Source: Paenibacillus sp. CAA11
Lineage (GTDB): Bacteria > Bacillota > Bacilli > Paenibacillales > Paenibacillaceae
Reading direction: 5' to 3'
Length of the DNA: 64,000 nt
Assembly: GCF_003060825.1 (NCBI RefSeq)
Contig: NZ_CP028922.1
Span: 697,001-761,000, forward strand
The translations under genes were made by a program, and so were the position numbers. Below the pieces are notes generated by a model. The model did no database searches and was not told the DNA's origin. It worked only from the letters and a program-made list of their open reading frames with translations. Shown here one piece after another: positions 9,811 to 18,301 of the stretch. Numbering within the stretch: position 1 is the stretch's first letter; each line of letters starts with the position of its first letter.

Positions 9811-11712
9811 GTGGAACTGAAGGAATATGGTTGGAAGGACGAAATTCAGCGCTTTATCGAGGAGGCGGAGAAGGTTTCTATTCAGCCGTCCGGCTGGGAT
9901 CGGGAGAAGAAGGCCGGACTGCTGGAGGGGATTGTTCGGTATTATGCTAAGCACCAGCAGGAAGATGGAGGGATTGTGGACCCTTTTTCAGGCGCCGAGC
10001 GTTATTATTCGACCCCATCTTATGCAGCGGCCGCCGCTGCCTTGGTCGCCGAGGGAAGGGAAGACCTGCTGTCTTCCGCTGCGGCGGCTCTGACACACAG
10101 CATCGAGCTGGTGGTGGGCCGGGCTGTGCCCGATCACCATCCTGATTTCTACCCGGTGATGATTATGGCGGCTTACCGTCTCCTGAAGGACCGGGTTGCC
10201 GGGGCACAGGCGGAGAGCTGGCGCGCGATGCTTGCCCGGATTGATCCTGAGGAGGATTACATCTTCACGATGAGCCGGATGAAGAATATCAACCGGATGA
10301 TCAATTGGAATGCGATTATGCTGTCCGGCGAATACCTGCGCTTCGCGGAAGGGATATCAGAAGATGGCGCATGGCTGGAGCGTTATTTGCAGGAGAGTCA
10401 TCTGCTGCGCCTGACCCTGCTGGGCCTGTATCAGGACGGCCCATTGGACCTGCCTAACAGTCCCTTTGCCTATGACATCGTGACTCGGATGCATCTCTCC
10501 CTGATGATCCAGGCTGGCTACAATGGGCCATCCGCAGCAGAGCTGCGGGAAAAGCTGCGGCGCGGCGCTCTCAGCTCGCTGCTGATGCTGTCCCCGCTGG
10601 GGGAAATTCCCCCGCGCGGCCGCAGTGCACAGCACCAGTGGAATGAAGCCGCCGCTGCCTGTGTCTTCACGCTGGCCGCGGGCGAAGCTTGGCGGAGCGG
10701 CGAGCGCGTGCTGGCTGGAGCCTTCCGGCGGGCCGCCGGACTCTGCTTTGAGGCGATTCATGCCTGGCAGACCGAGGAGGGCTGCCTGCAAATTGTTCGC
10801 AATCATTATCCGCCCAGCGCCAGGCACGGCTTCGAGGTCTATACGAACCATACCTGCTATAATCTTTGGACGGCTGCCGCGCTGGCCTTTGCGCTGCAGG
10901 ATGCAGAAGTGGAAGAGATCCCCGAGACGCCTATTCCCGCCGAGGCTGGCAGCCGGGTGCTGGAAGTGGACGGCTGGTTCCAGACGGTCATCTCTTCCGT
11001 TCCCGGCAGCCAGGTGGCCGTGCAGACCTCATTAAATGACCCCTATAACATTCCGGGGATCGTTAGGGTTCAAGAGCATGGCCTTCCGCGGGCTATTGGC
11101 CCCAGCGCCTCTGGGCACAGCGATCAGGGATTTACGGAATACGCGGAAGGAGAGGTTCTGCCCTTAAGCTACAGCCCGATGTGGCAGACTTCAGATGGCG
11201 TCTGGCATTCATTGTCTGAGGGGGTGCCATCCGGTAAGGAATTTGACCGGGATGCAGGTATTGATCCTGCCGCCGGCGGCGTGAGTGTTCAATTGGAGGA
11301 GGCCGCTGTTCAGGAAGGCCATACCTCTTGGATGCTTCGGTGGAGGGGGCCCTTCCCGGGAGTGAAGGAAATCGTGACAAGATACTCTCACCAGCGGGGG
11401 AGCATTGAGGCGGTTTACAGTATCATTCCTCAAGAAGAGGAGGGGCTGCTTGCGGCAGGGGCACTGTTCCCTGTCCTTGTCTCTGACGGGAGTGAGCGGA
11501 GTGAGACCGTGCGGACTGGGGAACAGGGTCTCTGCACTGTAATTCGCGGTGCCGCGGCCGCAATTGCTCCGCTTACGGAGGGAGCCGCGCTTGAGCTGCC
11601 TGAACCGGCACGTGAGGCAGCTTCCCGCAGCGGGCTGCTGCGGGAAGCTAGGCTGGTGAAGCCAGGGGCGCTGGAGATCGGCTGGCGCCTGACCTTGTCA
11701 CCTCAAGCGTAA
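9811..11712 (+). CDS. Unrecognised protein of a uronate-degradation operon, possibly toroidal
   Basis: About 633 residues; I do not recognise the family. The first 350 residues are rich in helix with repeated aromatic/Ala segments (YYSTPSYAAAAAALVAEG, HPDFYPVMIMAAYRLL, MKNINRMINWNAIMLSGEYL), which resembles the alpha/alpha-barrels of polysaccharide lyases. The last 270 residues look beta-rich. There is no signal peptide. It is the last gene of the operon with GH88 and the heparinase-like lyase, so a second lyase or glycan hydrolase is a reasonable guess, not a finding. AAGGAGGAG at 9795-9803 is too close to ATG 9805 and fits GTG 9811 better, so that start is preferred. Confidence 0.7.
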   Translation: MELKEYGWKDEIQRFIEEAEKVSIQPSGWDREKKAGLLEGIVRYYAKHQQEDGGIVDPFSGAERYYSTPSYAAAAAALVAEGREDLLSSAAAALTHSIELVVGRAVPDHHPDFYPVMIMAAYRLLKDRVAGAQAESWRAMLARIDPEEDYIFTMSRMKNINRMINWNAIMLSGEYLRFAEGISEDGAWLERYLQESHLLRLTLLGLYQDGPLDLPNSPFAYDIVTRMHLSLMIQAGYNGPSAAELREKLRRGALSSLLMLSPLGEIPPRGRSAQHQWNEAAAACVFTLAAGEAWRSGERVLAGAFRRAAGLCFEAIHAWQTEEGCLQIVRNHYPPSARHGFEVYTNHTCYNLWTAAALAFALQDAEVEEIPETPIPAEAGSRVLEVDGWFQTVISSVPGSQVAVQTSLNDPYNIPGIVRVQEHGLPRAIGPSASGHSDQGFTEYAEGEVLPLSYSPMWQTSDGVWHSLSEGVPSGKEFDRDAGIDPAAGGVSVQLEEAAVQEGHTSWMLRWRGPFPGVKEIVTRYSHQRGSIEAVYSIIPQEEEGLLAAGALFPVLVSDGSERSETVRTGEQGLCTVIRGAAAAIAPLTEGAALELPEPAREAASRSGLLREARLVKPGALEIGWRLTLSPQA

Positions 11713-11748
11713 TCCTATTTATTTCAGCTGGACTGACATATACAAAAC

Positions 11749-11800
11749 ACGGCAGCCGCCAGGGGAGAAGCTAGAACTTCTTCCACAGGCGGCTGCCGCC
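11749..11800. terminator. Hairpin between converging genes
   Basis: GGCAGCCGCC pairs with GGCGGCTGCC across a 28-base loop. The T tract is poor on the plus strand and modest (GTGTTTTG) on the minus strand, where it would close the AIM24 gene. Confidence 0.55.
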
Positions 11801-11804
11801 CCGA

Positions 11805-12509
11805 TTATTTGATAAATACTCCGCCAAAAGGAATGACTTCGCGCAGGATTCGTTTAAACAGTCCCTCATCCTTCATGTCGTTCTCCAGCCGCTGGCTCTC
11901 GCGCCCGGCCTGCAGCAGCACCGTCCCTCGTCCCGTCATCTTCCAGTGGTAGCTCATATGCTGACTGGCCAGGTGATTGCCGTAGACGGACAGCTCCATA
12001 TGGGCGTTCTCCGGGTAAGCAATGACGCTGCCTACATTAACATAGAGCGGTTCCTCAGGATGAAGCTCGACCTCAATGACATGGCCTTCTGTCAGGATGC
12101 CGATTTGCCCGTTTCCGGAAAATTTCATCTTCACGGCGTCCCGGGTAATCAGCATGCTCTTCACGCTCAAGATGCGGGTCTGCATCTGAACTCCGTGAGT
12201 GTAGAAGAACAGATGCCTGTAATCATACAGCAGGTCGCTGCCCCTCGTTAGCGGGATGGGCTTGAGGCTGTAGGAAGGTGGGATGGCGGCTATAAATTCG
12301 CATGTTCCCGTAATATCCGCACGAATCAGCTTTTTCTTCCGGTACATGCCTTTGACGTTCATCAGCCGGTCGATACGGCTCTCCGAAGGCCCGCGGTAAG
12401 CTATAATTTGTCCAGGGTGAAGCACATGGGCCGTCTCCCCTTCATCCAGTTGAAAGGTGACGGCCTGTCCATTGGTATAGGCACTTTCGCTGTCCATTGT
12501 AATGTTCAA
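11805..12509 (-). CDS. AIM24 family protein
   Basis: A 234-residue beta-rich protein of the AIM24/TIGR00266 family. Recognisable parts are the N-terminal half with the HPGQIIAYRG and LIRADITG segments and the middle ending in VEVELHPEEPLYVNVGSVIAY. The last residues, VIPFGGVFIK, resemble the family's glycine-rich end. Start is TTG at 12509, nine bases after AAAGGAGAG. The molecular role of bacterial AIM24 proteins is not established. The next gene upstream on the same strand (a secreted coiled-coil protein) is about 110 bases away. Confidence 0.75.
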   Translation of the reverse strand: MNITMDSESAYTNGQAVTFQLDEGETAHVLHPGQIIAYRGPSESRIDRLMNVKGMYRKKKLIRADITGTCEFIAAIPPSYSLKPIPLTRGSDLLYDYRHLFFYTHGVQMQTRILSVKSMLITRDAVKMKFSGNGQIGILTEGHVIEVELHPEEPLYVNVGSVIAYPENAHMELSVYGNHLASQHMSYHWKMTGRGTVLLQAGRESQRLENDMKDEGLFKRILREVIPFGGVFIK

Positions 12510-12622
12510 CGGTCCATACTCTCCTTTGCAGCCTAAGTTTCGTGTTGATCAAGGCGGCTGCCCAGCACTGGTACCGACAATTTCTAATTCGGTTAGCGGC
12601 AGGGTCAGCTTTGGCTATATTC

Positions 12623-13033
12623 TTAGCGGCGGAGAAGCACCCGAAGTACCCGCATAAAGATAAAATAACCCACAAAGAGTCCGATTACGGTGTACAGGAT
12701 GATGCGAAGTCTCCGTGAGCTGGCTTCCCGAGCCTCCTGGGCAGCATTCAGAGTCTTCACCGTCTCGGTTAGCTCCTGATTCTGTTTGACCAGCTCCTCG
12801 TTCTGATTCTGATAGGCTTCAAGCGTGCTCTGCGCCTCGCTCAGCTGCTTCGCAGCATCCTGATATTCCTGCTTTAACTGATTCATATCTGACGGAATTT
12901 CGGAGAAGGTCTTGATTCCGTTATATACATCGTTGAAGTATCCCGCCTTGGCTTGTGGGGCGGACAAGAGAATTCCCAAGGACAAAATCGGCAGGACCAT
13001 AAGAAACCGGGTTAACATTTTCCGGGAGTTCAC
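12623..13033 (-). CDS. Secreted or membrane-anchored coiled-coil protein
   Basis: Unrecognised protein of about 136 residues. It opens with a signal-like segment (MLTRFLMVLPILSLGILL then SAPQAKA). Next comes a coiled coil of about 55 residues rich in Gln, Glu, Leu and Asn (QLKQEYQDAAKQLSEAQSTL), an RR patch, and a C-terminal membrane helix (IILYTVIGLFVGYFIFM) ending in arginines. The GTG at 13033 has GGCGGTG nine bases upstream; a longer open frame back to 13108 lacks a convincing ribosome site. The layout suggests an extracellular coiled coil tethered by its C terminus. No function is claimed. Confidence 0.6.
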   Translation of the reverse strand: MNSRKMLTRFLMVLPILSLGILLSAPQAKAGYFNDVYNGIKTFSEIPSDMNQLKQEYQDAAKQLSEAQSTLEAYQNQNEELVKQNQELTETVKTLNAAQEAREASSRRLRIILYTVIGLFVGYFIFMRVLRVLLRR

Positions 13034-13202
13034 TATCGATTTCACCGCCTTTAGTTCATAATGGCTGCCTTTTGGAAAAACAGGCAATCTGTAGAGTAAT
13101 ACGAGCATTTGTCCCTAAAAGTTTCCCCTATTTCAAAGATATTTCGACAAAATTCTTCTTCGTCCTCAAAGCTCAGTCAAAGCTCAGCCCAAGCTCATAT
13201 TC

Positions 13203-14081
13203 TTAGGCGAATTGCTGACGGTACCTGCGAGGAGAGATGCCTTCGTATTTAACGAAGCAGGAGGTGAAATAGGCGGCTTGGTTGAAGCCGACCTCCTCGG
13301 CAATTCGTCCTACGCTAAGGTCGGTCTGCTGCAGCAGCAGCTTGGCCCGCTCGATGCGGTAGCGCATCAAGTAGGCGGCGGGAGAGCAGCCGAAGGTCTT
13401 CTGCATGCAGCGGGCAATATAGACCGGATGGAAATTGATGCTCTCTCCGAGTGCTTTCGAGGTCACCTCTTCCCGGTAGTGCTCGCGAAGGTAGGCAGCC
13501 GCCCGTTCGGCACACAGTACTTGAGCGGAAGGCGCCTCAGAGCTGCGAGGCTCGGTTAGCTGGCGGATCAGCTCCTGGAAGAGCACCTGCTGCTTCAGTC
13601 TTGCCCCCTGCAGATGGAGGCCCTTGCCAATCAGCGTAAGCTCCCGCAGAACCTCAGCAAACCTCTCGGGCTGAGACACCCGGCAGAACTGAGGCAGCAG
13701 TTCTGTGAAGGGGGCTGCGCTCAGGGTGGAGGGGAAGACGTCGGCTTCAGAGCAGCCGTCCTCCGTGCATGCTCCATGGGATTCCTCAAGGCTGCGCCAA
13801 GGCCCGCCGGCTTCAAAGTGCAGCCAATAATAGGTTGTATTCTCCTGGCAAGCAGAGCTGCCGTAATGATAGCGGTCTGGACGCAGGATGAACACATGGC
13901 CTGCTGATACATCATACCGCTGCTCATCCTCTCCCATGTACAGACAGCCTCGTAGCACAAAGAGCAGATCGAAGACGCCAAGATTCCGGCGGCTGGCGTG
14001 CCTGCTTCCGGCAGGCATCAGCTCCTGGTCGCTGGCAATGTAATAAGGAAGAGGCGGAAAGGTGAATTGGAGAAGTGTCAT
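13203..14081 (-). CDS. AraC family regulator with cupin sensor domain
   Basis: A 292-residue cytoplasmic activator-type regulator. The N-terminal half is a cupin-like ligand domain (VFDLLFVLRGCLYMGEDEQ, VSAGHVFILRPDRYHYG). The C-terminal 100 residues form the AraC double helix-turn-helix (SKALGESINFHPVYIARCMQ, VGRIAEEVGFNQAAYFTSCF). Start ATG 14081 follows GAGGTG. The neighbour on the other strand is a MATE exporter 185 bases away, which may be its target; sugar metabolism is the commoner job of this subfamily. Effector unknown. Confidence 0.85.
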   Translation of the reverse strand: MTLLQFTFPPLPYYIASDQELMPAGSRHASRRNLGVFDLLFVLRGCLYMGEDEQRYDVSAGHVFILRPDRYHYGSSACQENTTYYWLHFEAGGPWRSLEESHGACTEDGCSEADVFPSTLSAAPFTELLPQFCRVSQPERFAEVLRELTLIGKGLHLQGARLKQQVLFQELIRQLTEPRSSEAPSAQVLCAERAAAYLREHYREEVTSKALGESINFHPVYIARCMQKTFGCSPAAYLMRYRIERAKLLLQQTDLSVGRIAEEVGFNQAAYFTSCFVKYEGISPRRYRQQFA

Positions 14082-14266
14082 AGAGCACCTCGGCTTGAGA
14101 TTTTATATTAAACCCATAAGCTATAACATGGTTGGAAAAATGATAGTTAAAGTTGTGAATGTGATATTCCTGTTTCATTATACCATCTATAATTTGTTAC
14201 AGACACTTAGATGATGGAGAAATGAACTTCATGAAAGTTACATTTCTTTCCCTTCGGGAGGTTGAA

Positions 14267-15676
14267 ATGTTAATGAAACAGGAAAAGAATAAGTATTCGC
14301 TGTGGGTGCTGTCCTGGCCTATTTTTATCGAGCTGTTCCTGCAATTTTTGCTGGGGGCCGTGGATACGCTCATGGTAAGCCGGCTGTCCGATGATGCTGT
14401 TGCTGTAGTTGGATTCTCGAATCAGTTGTTCAACGCATTGACGACTCTTTTCGCTACGGTAGCCAGTGGCGCAGGCATTGTTATTGCCCAGAAAATCGGC
14501 TCGCGCAGGGAAGAGGAAGGCCGCACGGTTGCCGTGATTGCCTTCAAGGTCACTTTGGTGATCGGAGCGCTGCTGAGCATCCTGTTGATCGCGGTGCCAG
14601 GACCGATTGCAAGAGTGCTGCAATTGCCTGAGGAGCTGCTGCCTTTGGCTCAATCGTATATCTCTATTGTGGGCGGCGGCATGGTGCTGACAGCAATCAT
14701 GTCCACACTTAGCACGGCCATTCGTAACACAGGGAATACCAAAGGGCCAATGGTGACGGCGATCGGCATGAACCTGATTCATATCGGCTTAAACTACTGT
14801 TTTATCTTTGGAGCAATGGGATTTCCTCAGTGGGGGATCACCGGTGTGGCCATCTCAACCGTTACAAGCCGGTTCTTGGCCTCGATCGTCTTATTTTTGA
14901 TTTTCCTAGGGGCCTTTGAGCGGAAGATTGGCCTGCGGGATATCCGTTTGTTTGACCGCAAATTGTTCAAGGAGATTATGGAGATCGGTTGGCCGCTTGG
15001 CGTCAACATGGCATGCTGGGTGTTCTCGCAGCTGGCGATCTTCTCCTTCTTGGCCATGCTGGGCTCCAAGGAGCTGGCTGCCAGAACCTATATGAATACG
15101 CTGGAGTCATTCTGCTTCCTGCTGGGCTATTCACTTGCTTTGGCCGCCCAAATCCAGATTGCCCATCTGTTCGGGGCAGGGAAGACTAAGCAGGCTTATC
15201 GTGCAGCTTACCGCGCCTTGGCGATCGGCATGCCGCTGGTGACCTTGAATGCCTTGCTGCTGCTGCTGTTTGGAAAATACCTGCTTAGCCTGTTTACGAG
15301 CGATCCTGAGATTTTGGCGATTGGGGTGTCCCTGCTGTGGCTGAATCTGCTGCTGCAGCCGGGGAAGATGCTGAACATGGCGCTCGGAGATGCGCTCAAT
15401 GCCCTTGGGGATACCCGCTTTACAATGAACATCTCTCTCTTGTCCATGTGGCTGGTGGCTACGGCCGGGTCTTACTGGCTTGGAGTGTCCTTAGGCTGGG
15501 GCATCGTGGCGATCTATGGCTGCATGATCGCGGATGAATACTTCCGCGGCGCATTATCCTGGATGCGCTGGAGAGGCCGGAAGCGTCTGCGCGCTAAGGA
15601 GCGAGAGCTGGAGCTGGAGTGGAGCGGGCAGACGGTGTCCTTGCAGACCGTGCCGCTTGCGGGAGCAGAGAGCTGA
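14267..15676 (+). CDS. MATE family efflux transporter
   Basis: A 469-residue inner-membrane multidrug/toxin extrusion protein with twelve predicted helices. The opening helix carries WPIFIELFLQFLLGAVDTLM, and the two homologous halves are recognisable by their G-N/D-rich loops (STAIRNTGNTKGPM in the first, ALGDALNALGDTRFTM in the second). GGGAGG at 14256-14262 supports ATG 14267 or ATG 14273; the frame extends to 14222 without a site. Exported substrate cannot be inferred. Confidence 0.9.
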   Translation: MLMKQEKNKYSLWVLSWPIFIELFLQFLLGAVDTLMVSRLSDDAVAVVGFSNQLFNALTTLFATVASGAGIVIAQKIGSRREEEGRTVAVIAFKVTLVIGALLSILLIAVPGPIARVLQLPEELLPLAQSYISIVGGGMVLTAIMSTLSTAIRNTGNTKGPMVTAIGMNLIHIGLNYCFIFGAMGFPQWGITGVAISTVTSRFLASIVLFLIFLGAFERKIGLRDIRLFDRKLFKEIMEIGWPLGVNMACWVFSQLAIFSFLAMLGSKELAARTYMNTLESFCFLLGYSLALAAQIQIAHLFGAGKTKQAYRAAYRALAIGMPLVTLNALLLLLFGKYLLSLFTSDPEILAIGVSLLWLNLLLQPGKMLNMALGDALNALGDTRFTMNISLLSMWLVATAGSYWLGVSLGWGIVAIYGCMIADEYFRGALSWMRWRGRKRLRAKERELELEWSGQTVSLQTVPLAGAES

Positions 15677-15692
15677 TCTCATAACAATATAG

Positions 15693-15735
15693 AAAATGCC
15701 CCTTGGTTCGTGAAATGAACCAAGGGGCATTCTTT
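15693..15735. terminator. Bidirectional terminator between MATE gene and sodA
   Basis: A perfect 15-bp stem pairs AATGCCCCTTGGTTC with GAACCAAGGGGCATT, flanked by T-rich sequence on the plus side and A-rich sequence on the other. It serves the two converging genes. Confidence 0.85.
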
Positions 15736-15747
15736 ATAGGCAAATTC

Positions 15748-16359
15748 TTATTTTGCAGCGTTATAACGAGCTTCAACTGCATCCCAGTTGACTACGTTCC
15801 AGAAAGCAGCAATGTAGTCAGGGCGTTTGTTTTGGTATTTCAGGTAGTAAGCATGCTCCCAAACGTCCAGGCCGAGGATTGGAGTCTGTCCGTCCATCAG
15901 CGGGCTGTCTTGGTTAGGTGTGCTGGTTACTGCCAGTTTGCCGTCTTTGCCGACAACCAGCCAAGCCCAGCCGCTGCCAAAGCGGGTTGCTGCTGCTTTA
16001 GCGAAGTCTTCTTTGAACTTGTCAAATCCGCCAAGCTCGCTGTCGATAGCAGCCGCTACGTTGCCTTTAGGAGCGCCGCCGCCGTTAGGTCCAATGATTT
16101 CCCAGAACAGGGAGTGGTTCGCATGTCCGCCGCCATTGTTGCGAACAGCTGTGCGAATGCCTTCCGGCACGCTGTCGATTGCGGAGATCAGTTCTTCTAC
16201 GCTCTTGCTTTGCAGTTCAGGAGCGCTTTCCAGTGCAGCGTTAAGGTTCGTCACGTATGTATTGTGGTGACGATCATGATGGATATTCATCGTTTGTTCG
16301 TCGATATGCGGTTCAAGAGCATTTGCAGGGTAGGGAAGTGGTGGCAGTTGATGAGCCAT
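15748..16359 (-). CDS. sodA: Superoxide dismutase, Mn/Fe type (first copy)
   Basis: A 203-residue cytoplasmic superoxide dismutase that converts superoxide to peroxide and oxygen. The four metal ligands are in place: His27 in NIHHDRHH, His82 in [10 protein letters not shown], and Asp165 and His169 in LDVWEHAYY. The sequence GGGHANH and GSGWAWLVV fits the manganese-preferring class. AAGGAGGAA lies seven bases before the ATG. It has its own promoter. A second, very similar copy lies at 47627 and a fused third SOD domain at 54055. Confidence 0.95.
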   Translation of the reverse strand: MAHQLPPLPYPANALEPHIDEQTMNIHHDRHHNTYVTNLNAALESAPELQSKSVEELISAIDSVPEGIRTAVRNNGGGHANHSLFWEIIGPNGGGAPKGNVAAAIDSELGGFDKFKEDFAKAAATRFGSGWAWLVVGKDGKLAVTSTPNQDSPLMDGQTPILGLDVWEHAYYLKYQNKRPDYIAAFWNVVNWDAVEARYNAAK

Positions 16360-16407
16360 AGTAAATTCCTCCTTAGGAAATGTGATAAATTAAATTGATC
16401 TATTAGC

Positions 16408-16436
16408 ATTGTAAAAAACTTTACCGACTTAGTCAA
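16408..16436 (-). promoter_or_regulatory. SigA-type promoter of sodA
   Basis: On the minus strand TTGACT (16431-16436) and TACAAT (16408-16413) are separated by exactly 17 bases, about 50 bases upstream of the sodA start. Confidence 0.75.
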
Positions 16437-16464
16437 CATGAATGTATAATAAGTCGGCTCATTT

Positions 16465-17118
16465 TTATGATGTAGGCTTGGCATTCTCAGGGTACGGAGA
16501 GATAACATATGCACAGCAGGAACCGCCTTTTGCAAGGCATTCGGTGCGTGTCACCTTCGTATCCAGCAGGGATTCGAACAGCTCCAGCTCACAGCTGCAG
16601 GCATGATTATAATGGTCTGCCACTTCATAAATGGGACAGTTATATTCCTTCAGAACATAATCCCCATTCTCGCTTTGTCCGCATTCGGCCATGTAGCCGC
16701 CTTCATTTTGCATTTCAGTTAGAATACGCACCTTGGCAGGAAGGTCACGCCCCTCCATCCTGGCTTCATATTTCTTCATCAGCTTGAATTTCCGGCGTTC
16801 AAACAGTCTGCCGATCATTGCTTCGCCGGCTTCTTCCTTCAGTTCGTTCAGGAGCTCCAATGTCACCTTATGATAAGTCTTTGGGAAAAATCCCTCTGCT
16901 TCTTCAGTGAGTGCGTAAACAGAGGTAGGCCTACCCATTGTCTGCCGCTGCAGCTTCGGCTCGATCAGCCCGTCACGCTCCAAGGTTCCGAGGTGGCGTC
17001 TGACCGCCATCTCGGTAATTTGCAGCTGCACGGTCATTTCGCGTGCGGTTAAGGGTCCCAAAGTCTTGAGAAGATGAAGGATATGCTCCCGGGTAGGGAG
17101 ATCTTTCATTTTGTTCAA
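16465..17118 (-). CDS. Winged-helix regulator with cysteine cluster (SufR-like)
   Basis: A 217-residue regulator of the DeoR/ArsR-like COG2345 group. The N-terminal winged helix is clear ([20 protein letters not shown] then a wing [10 protein letters not shown]). The C-terminal half holds cysteines spaced C-x12-C-x-C, then about 17 residues, C-x6-CC. In cyanobacterial SufR a similar domain binds an iron-sulfur cluster, so a redox- or Fe-S-sensing role is plausible but inferred. TTG 17118 overlaps the stop of trhO (CTTGA), which implies translational coupling. SodA follows about 105 bases downstream on the same strand. Confidence 0.75.
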   Translation of the reverse strand: MNKMKDLPTREHILHLLKTLGPLTAREMTVQLQITEMAVRRHLGTLERDGLIEPKLQRQTMGRPTSVYALTEEAEGFFPKTYHKVTLELLNELKEEAGEAMIGRLFERRKFKLMKKYEARMEGRDLPAKVRILTEMQNEGGYMAECGQSENGDYVLKEYNCPIYEVADHYNHACSCELELFESLLDTKVTRTECLAKGGSCCAYVISPYPENAKPTS

Positions 17119-18035
17119 GGCTGCATCCCCACTTCATGATGAGAATGGGTATGGCTAACCGGTGCGGCATCTCTGCACTCGGAAGAGCAGAACTGCTCGT
17201 GTGTGTCTTCACATTCTTCACAACATACATACTGAAGGTTGCAGGTCGGGCAGTTGATGTAGCGGTCATGTGTCTTTCCGCAATGATAGCAGGTGGCAAT
17301 CACGACGTCTTCGTCCGTGCGGTTAATCGGTACGGAGATTCGCTCGTCAAAGACATAGCATTTTCCGTCGAACAGTCTTCCTTGCACTTCAGGGTCCTTT
17401 CCGTAGGTAACGATACCGCCCTCAAGCTGGGCCACGTCCTCAAAGCCTTCGGTTAAGAGGAAGCCGGTCAGCTTCTCGCAACGAATACCGCCTGTGCAAT
17501 ATGTGAGGACCTTCTTGTCCTTGAACTCGCTCAAGTTGTCGCGGATCCATTCCGGAAACTCGCGAAATGATTTGACGTCAGGGCGGATGGCGTTGCGGAA
17601 ATGCCCGATTTCATACTCATAATCGTTACGTCCGTCGATCACGACAACGTCGTCCTGTTGAAGCTGTTCGTAGAACTCTGCCGGGGACAGACGTTTGCCG
17701 CTCAGCGTGTTAGGGTCCAACTCCTTGTCGTAGCGGAAGGTTACAAGTTCCTTCTTATGGCGTACGAACATTTTCTTAAACGCATGGCCTTCGACCTCGT
17801 CAATCTTGAACCACATATCCTTGAACAGCGGATTAGCGCGCATGTGATTCATGTACTCCTCTGTCTGTTCCCAAGTTCCCGAGACAGTCCCATTAATGCC
17901 TTCTGACGCGATAAGAATCCGCCCCTTAAGTCCGAGCTCTTTACAGTACTGTAGATGCTCTGCTGTAAAGGCTTCAGGATTCTCAATAGGCGTAAATTTA
18001 TAGTATAAAAGAACACGGTATGCATTTGTCTCCAT
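17115..18035 (-). CDS. trhO: Oxygen-dependent tRNA uridine(34) hydroxylase
   Basis: A 306-residue protein of the YceA/TrhO rhodanese family, which hydroxylates U34 of certain tRNAs using molecular oxygen. Residues 1-100 form the N-terminal acylphosphatase-like domain. The rhodanese domain follows, with the active loop [10 protein letters not shown] (Cys180 and Cys185). The tail contains a CxxC-rich segment ([18 protein letters not shown]-x3-C) that may bind zinc. It shares a transcript with the cysteine-rich regulator directly downstream, linking an O2-using enzyme with a probable redox regulator and sodA. Confidence 0.9.
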   Translation of the reverse strand: METNAYRVLLYYKFTPIENPEAFTAEHLQYCKELGLKGRILIASEGINGTVSGTWEQTEEYMNHMRANPLFKDMWFKIDEVEGHAFKKMFVRHKKELVTFRYDKELDPNTLSGKRLSPAEFYEQLQQDDVVVIDGRNDYEYEIGHFRNAIRPDVKSFREFPEWIRDNLSEFKDKKVLTYCTGGIRCEKLTGFLLTEGFEDVAQLEGGIVTYGKDPEVQGRLFDGKCYVFDERISVPINRTDEDVVIATCYHCGKTHDRYINCPTCNLQYVCCEECEDTHEQFCSSECRDAAPVSHTHSHHEVGMQP

Positions 18036-18250
18036 GAAGTAAATTCTCCTAATCTATGCTATAGAATCCTCAAACGTCAAGAAGCAGTGACAAAAAGGGA
18101 GAAACCTCTTGTTCACTGCACTTTCAGATATGAAGTTATTATTAGTCAATAATGTCCGATTTTAAGGCAATAAGCATAGTTAGTCAACATAAAAGTATAG
18201 TAAGTATTAAATTGGCATCTTAGGGGAATAGCGCCTTTTAGGGCCAAAAG

Positions 18251-18290
18251 AAATACAGCCACTATGGATTGCTCCATAATGGCTGTATTT
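18251..18290 (-). terminator. Terminator of the LTA synthase gene
   Basis: AAATACAGCCATTATGG pairs with CCATAGTGGCTGTATTT (one mismatch) across a six-base loop on the minus strand, followed by CTTTT. The rest of the gap up to trhO (18036-18250) holds only upstream sequence of trhO, with nothing else recognised. Confidence 0.8.
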
Positions 18291-18301
18291 GAAGTGAGAT
18301 T

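Noticed and set aside
15703-16398. 231-residue plus-strand ORF over sodA
   Set aside because: It is antisense to a clear superoxide dismutase gene and its sequence has no family features.
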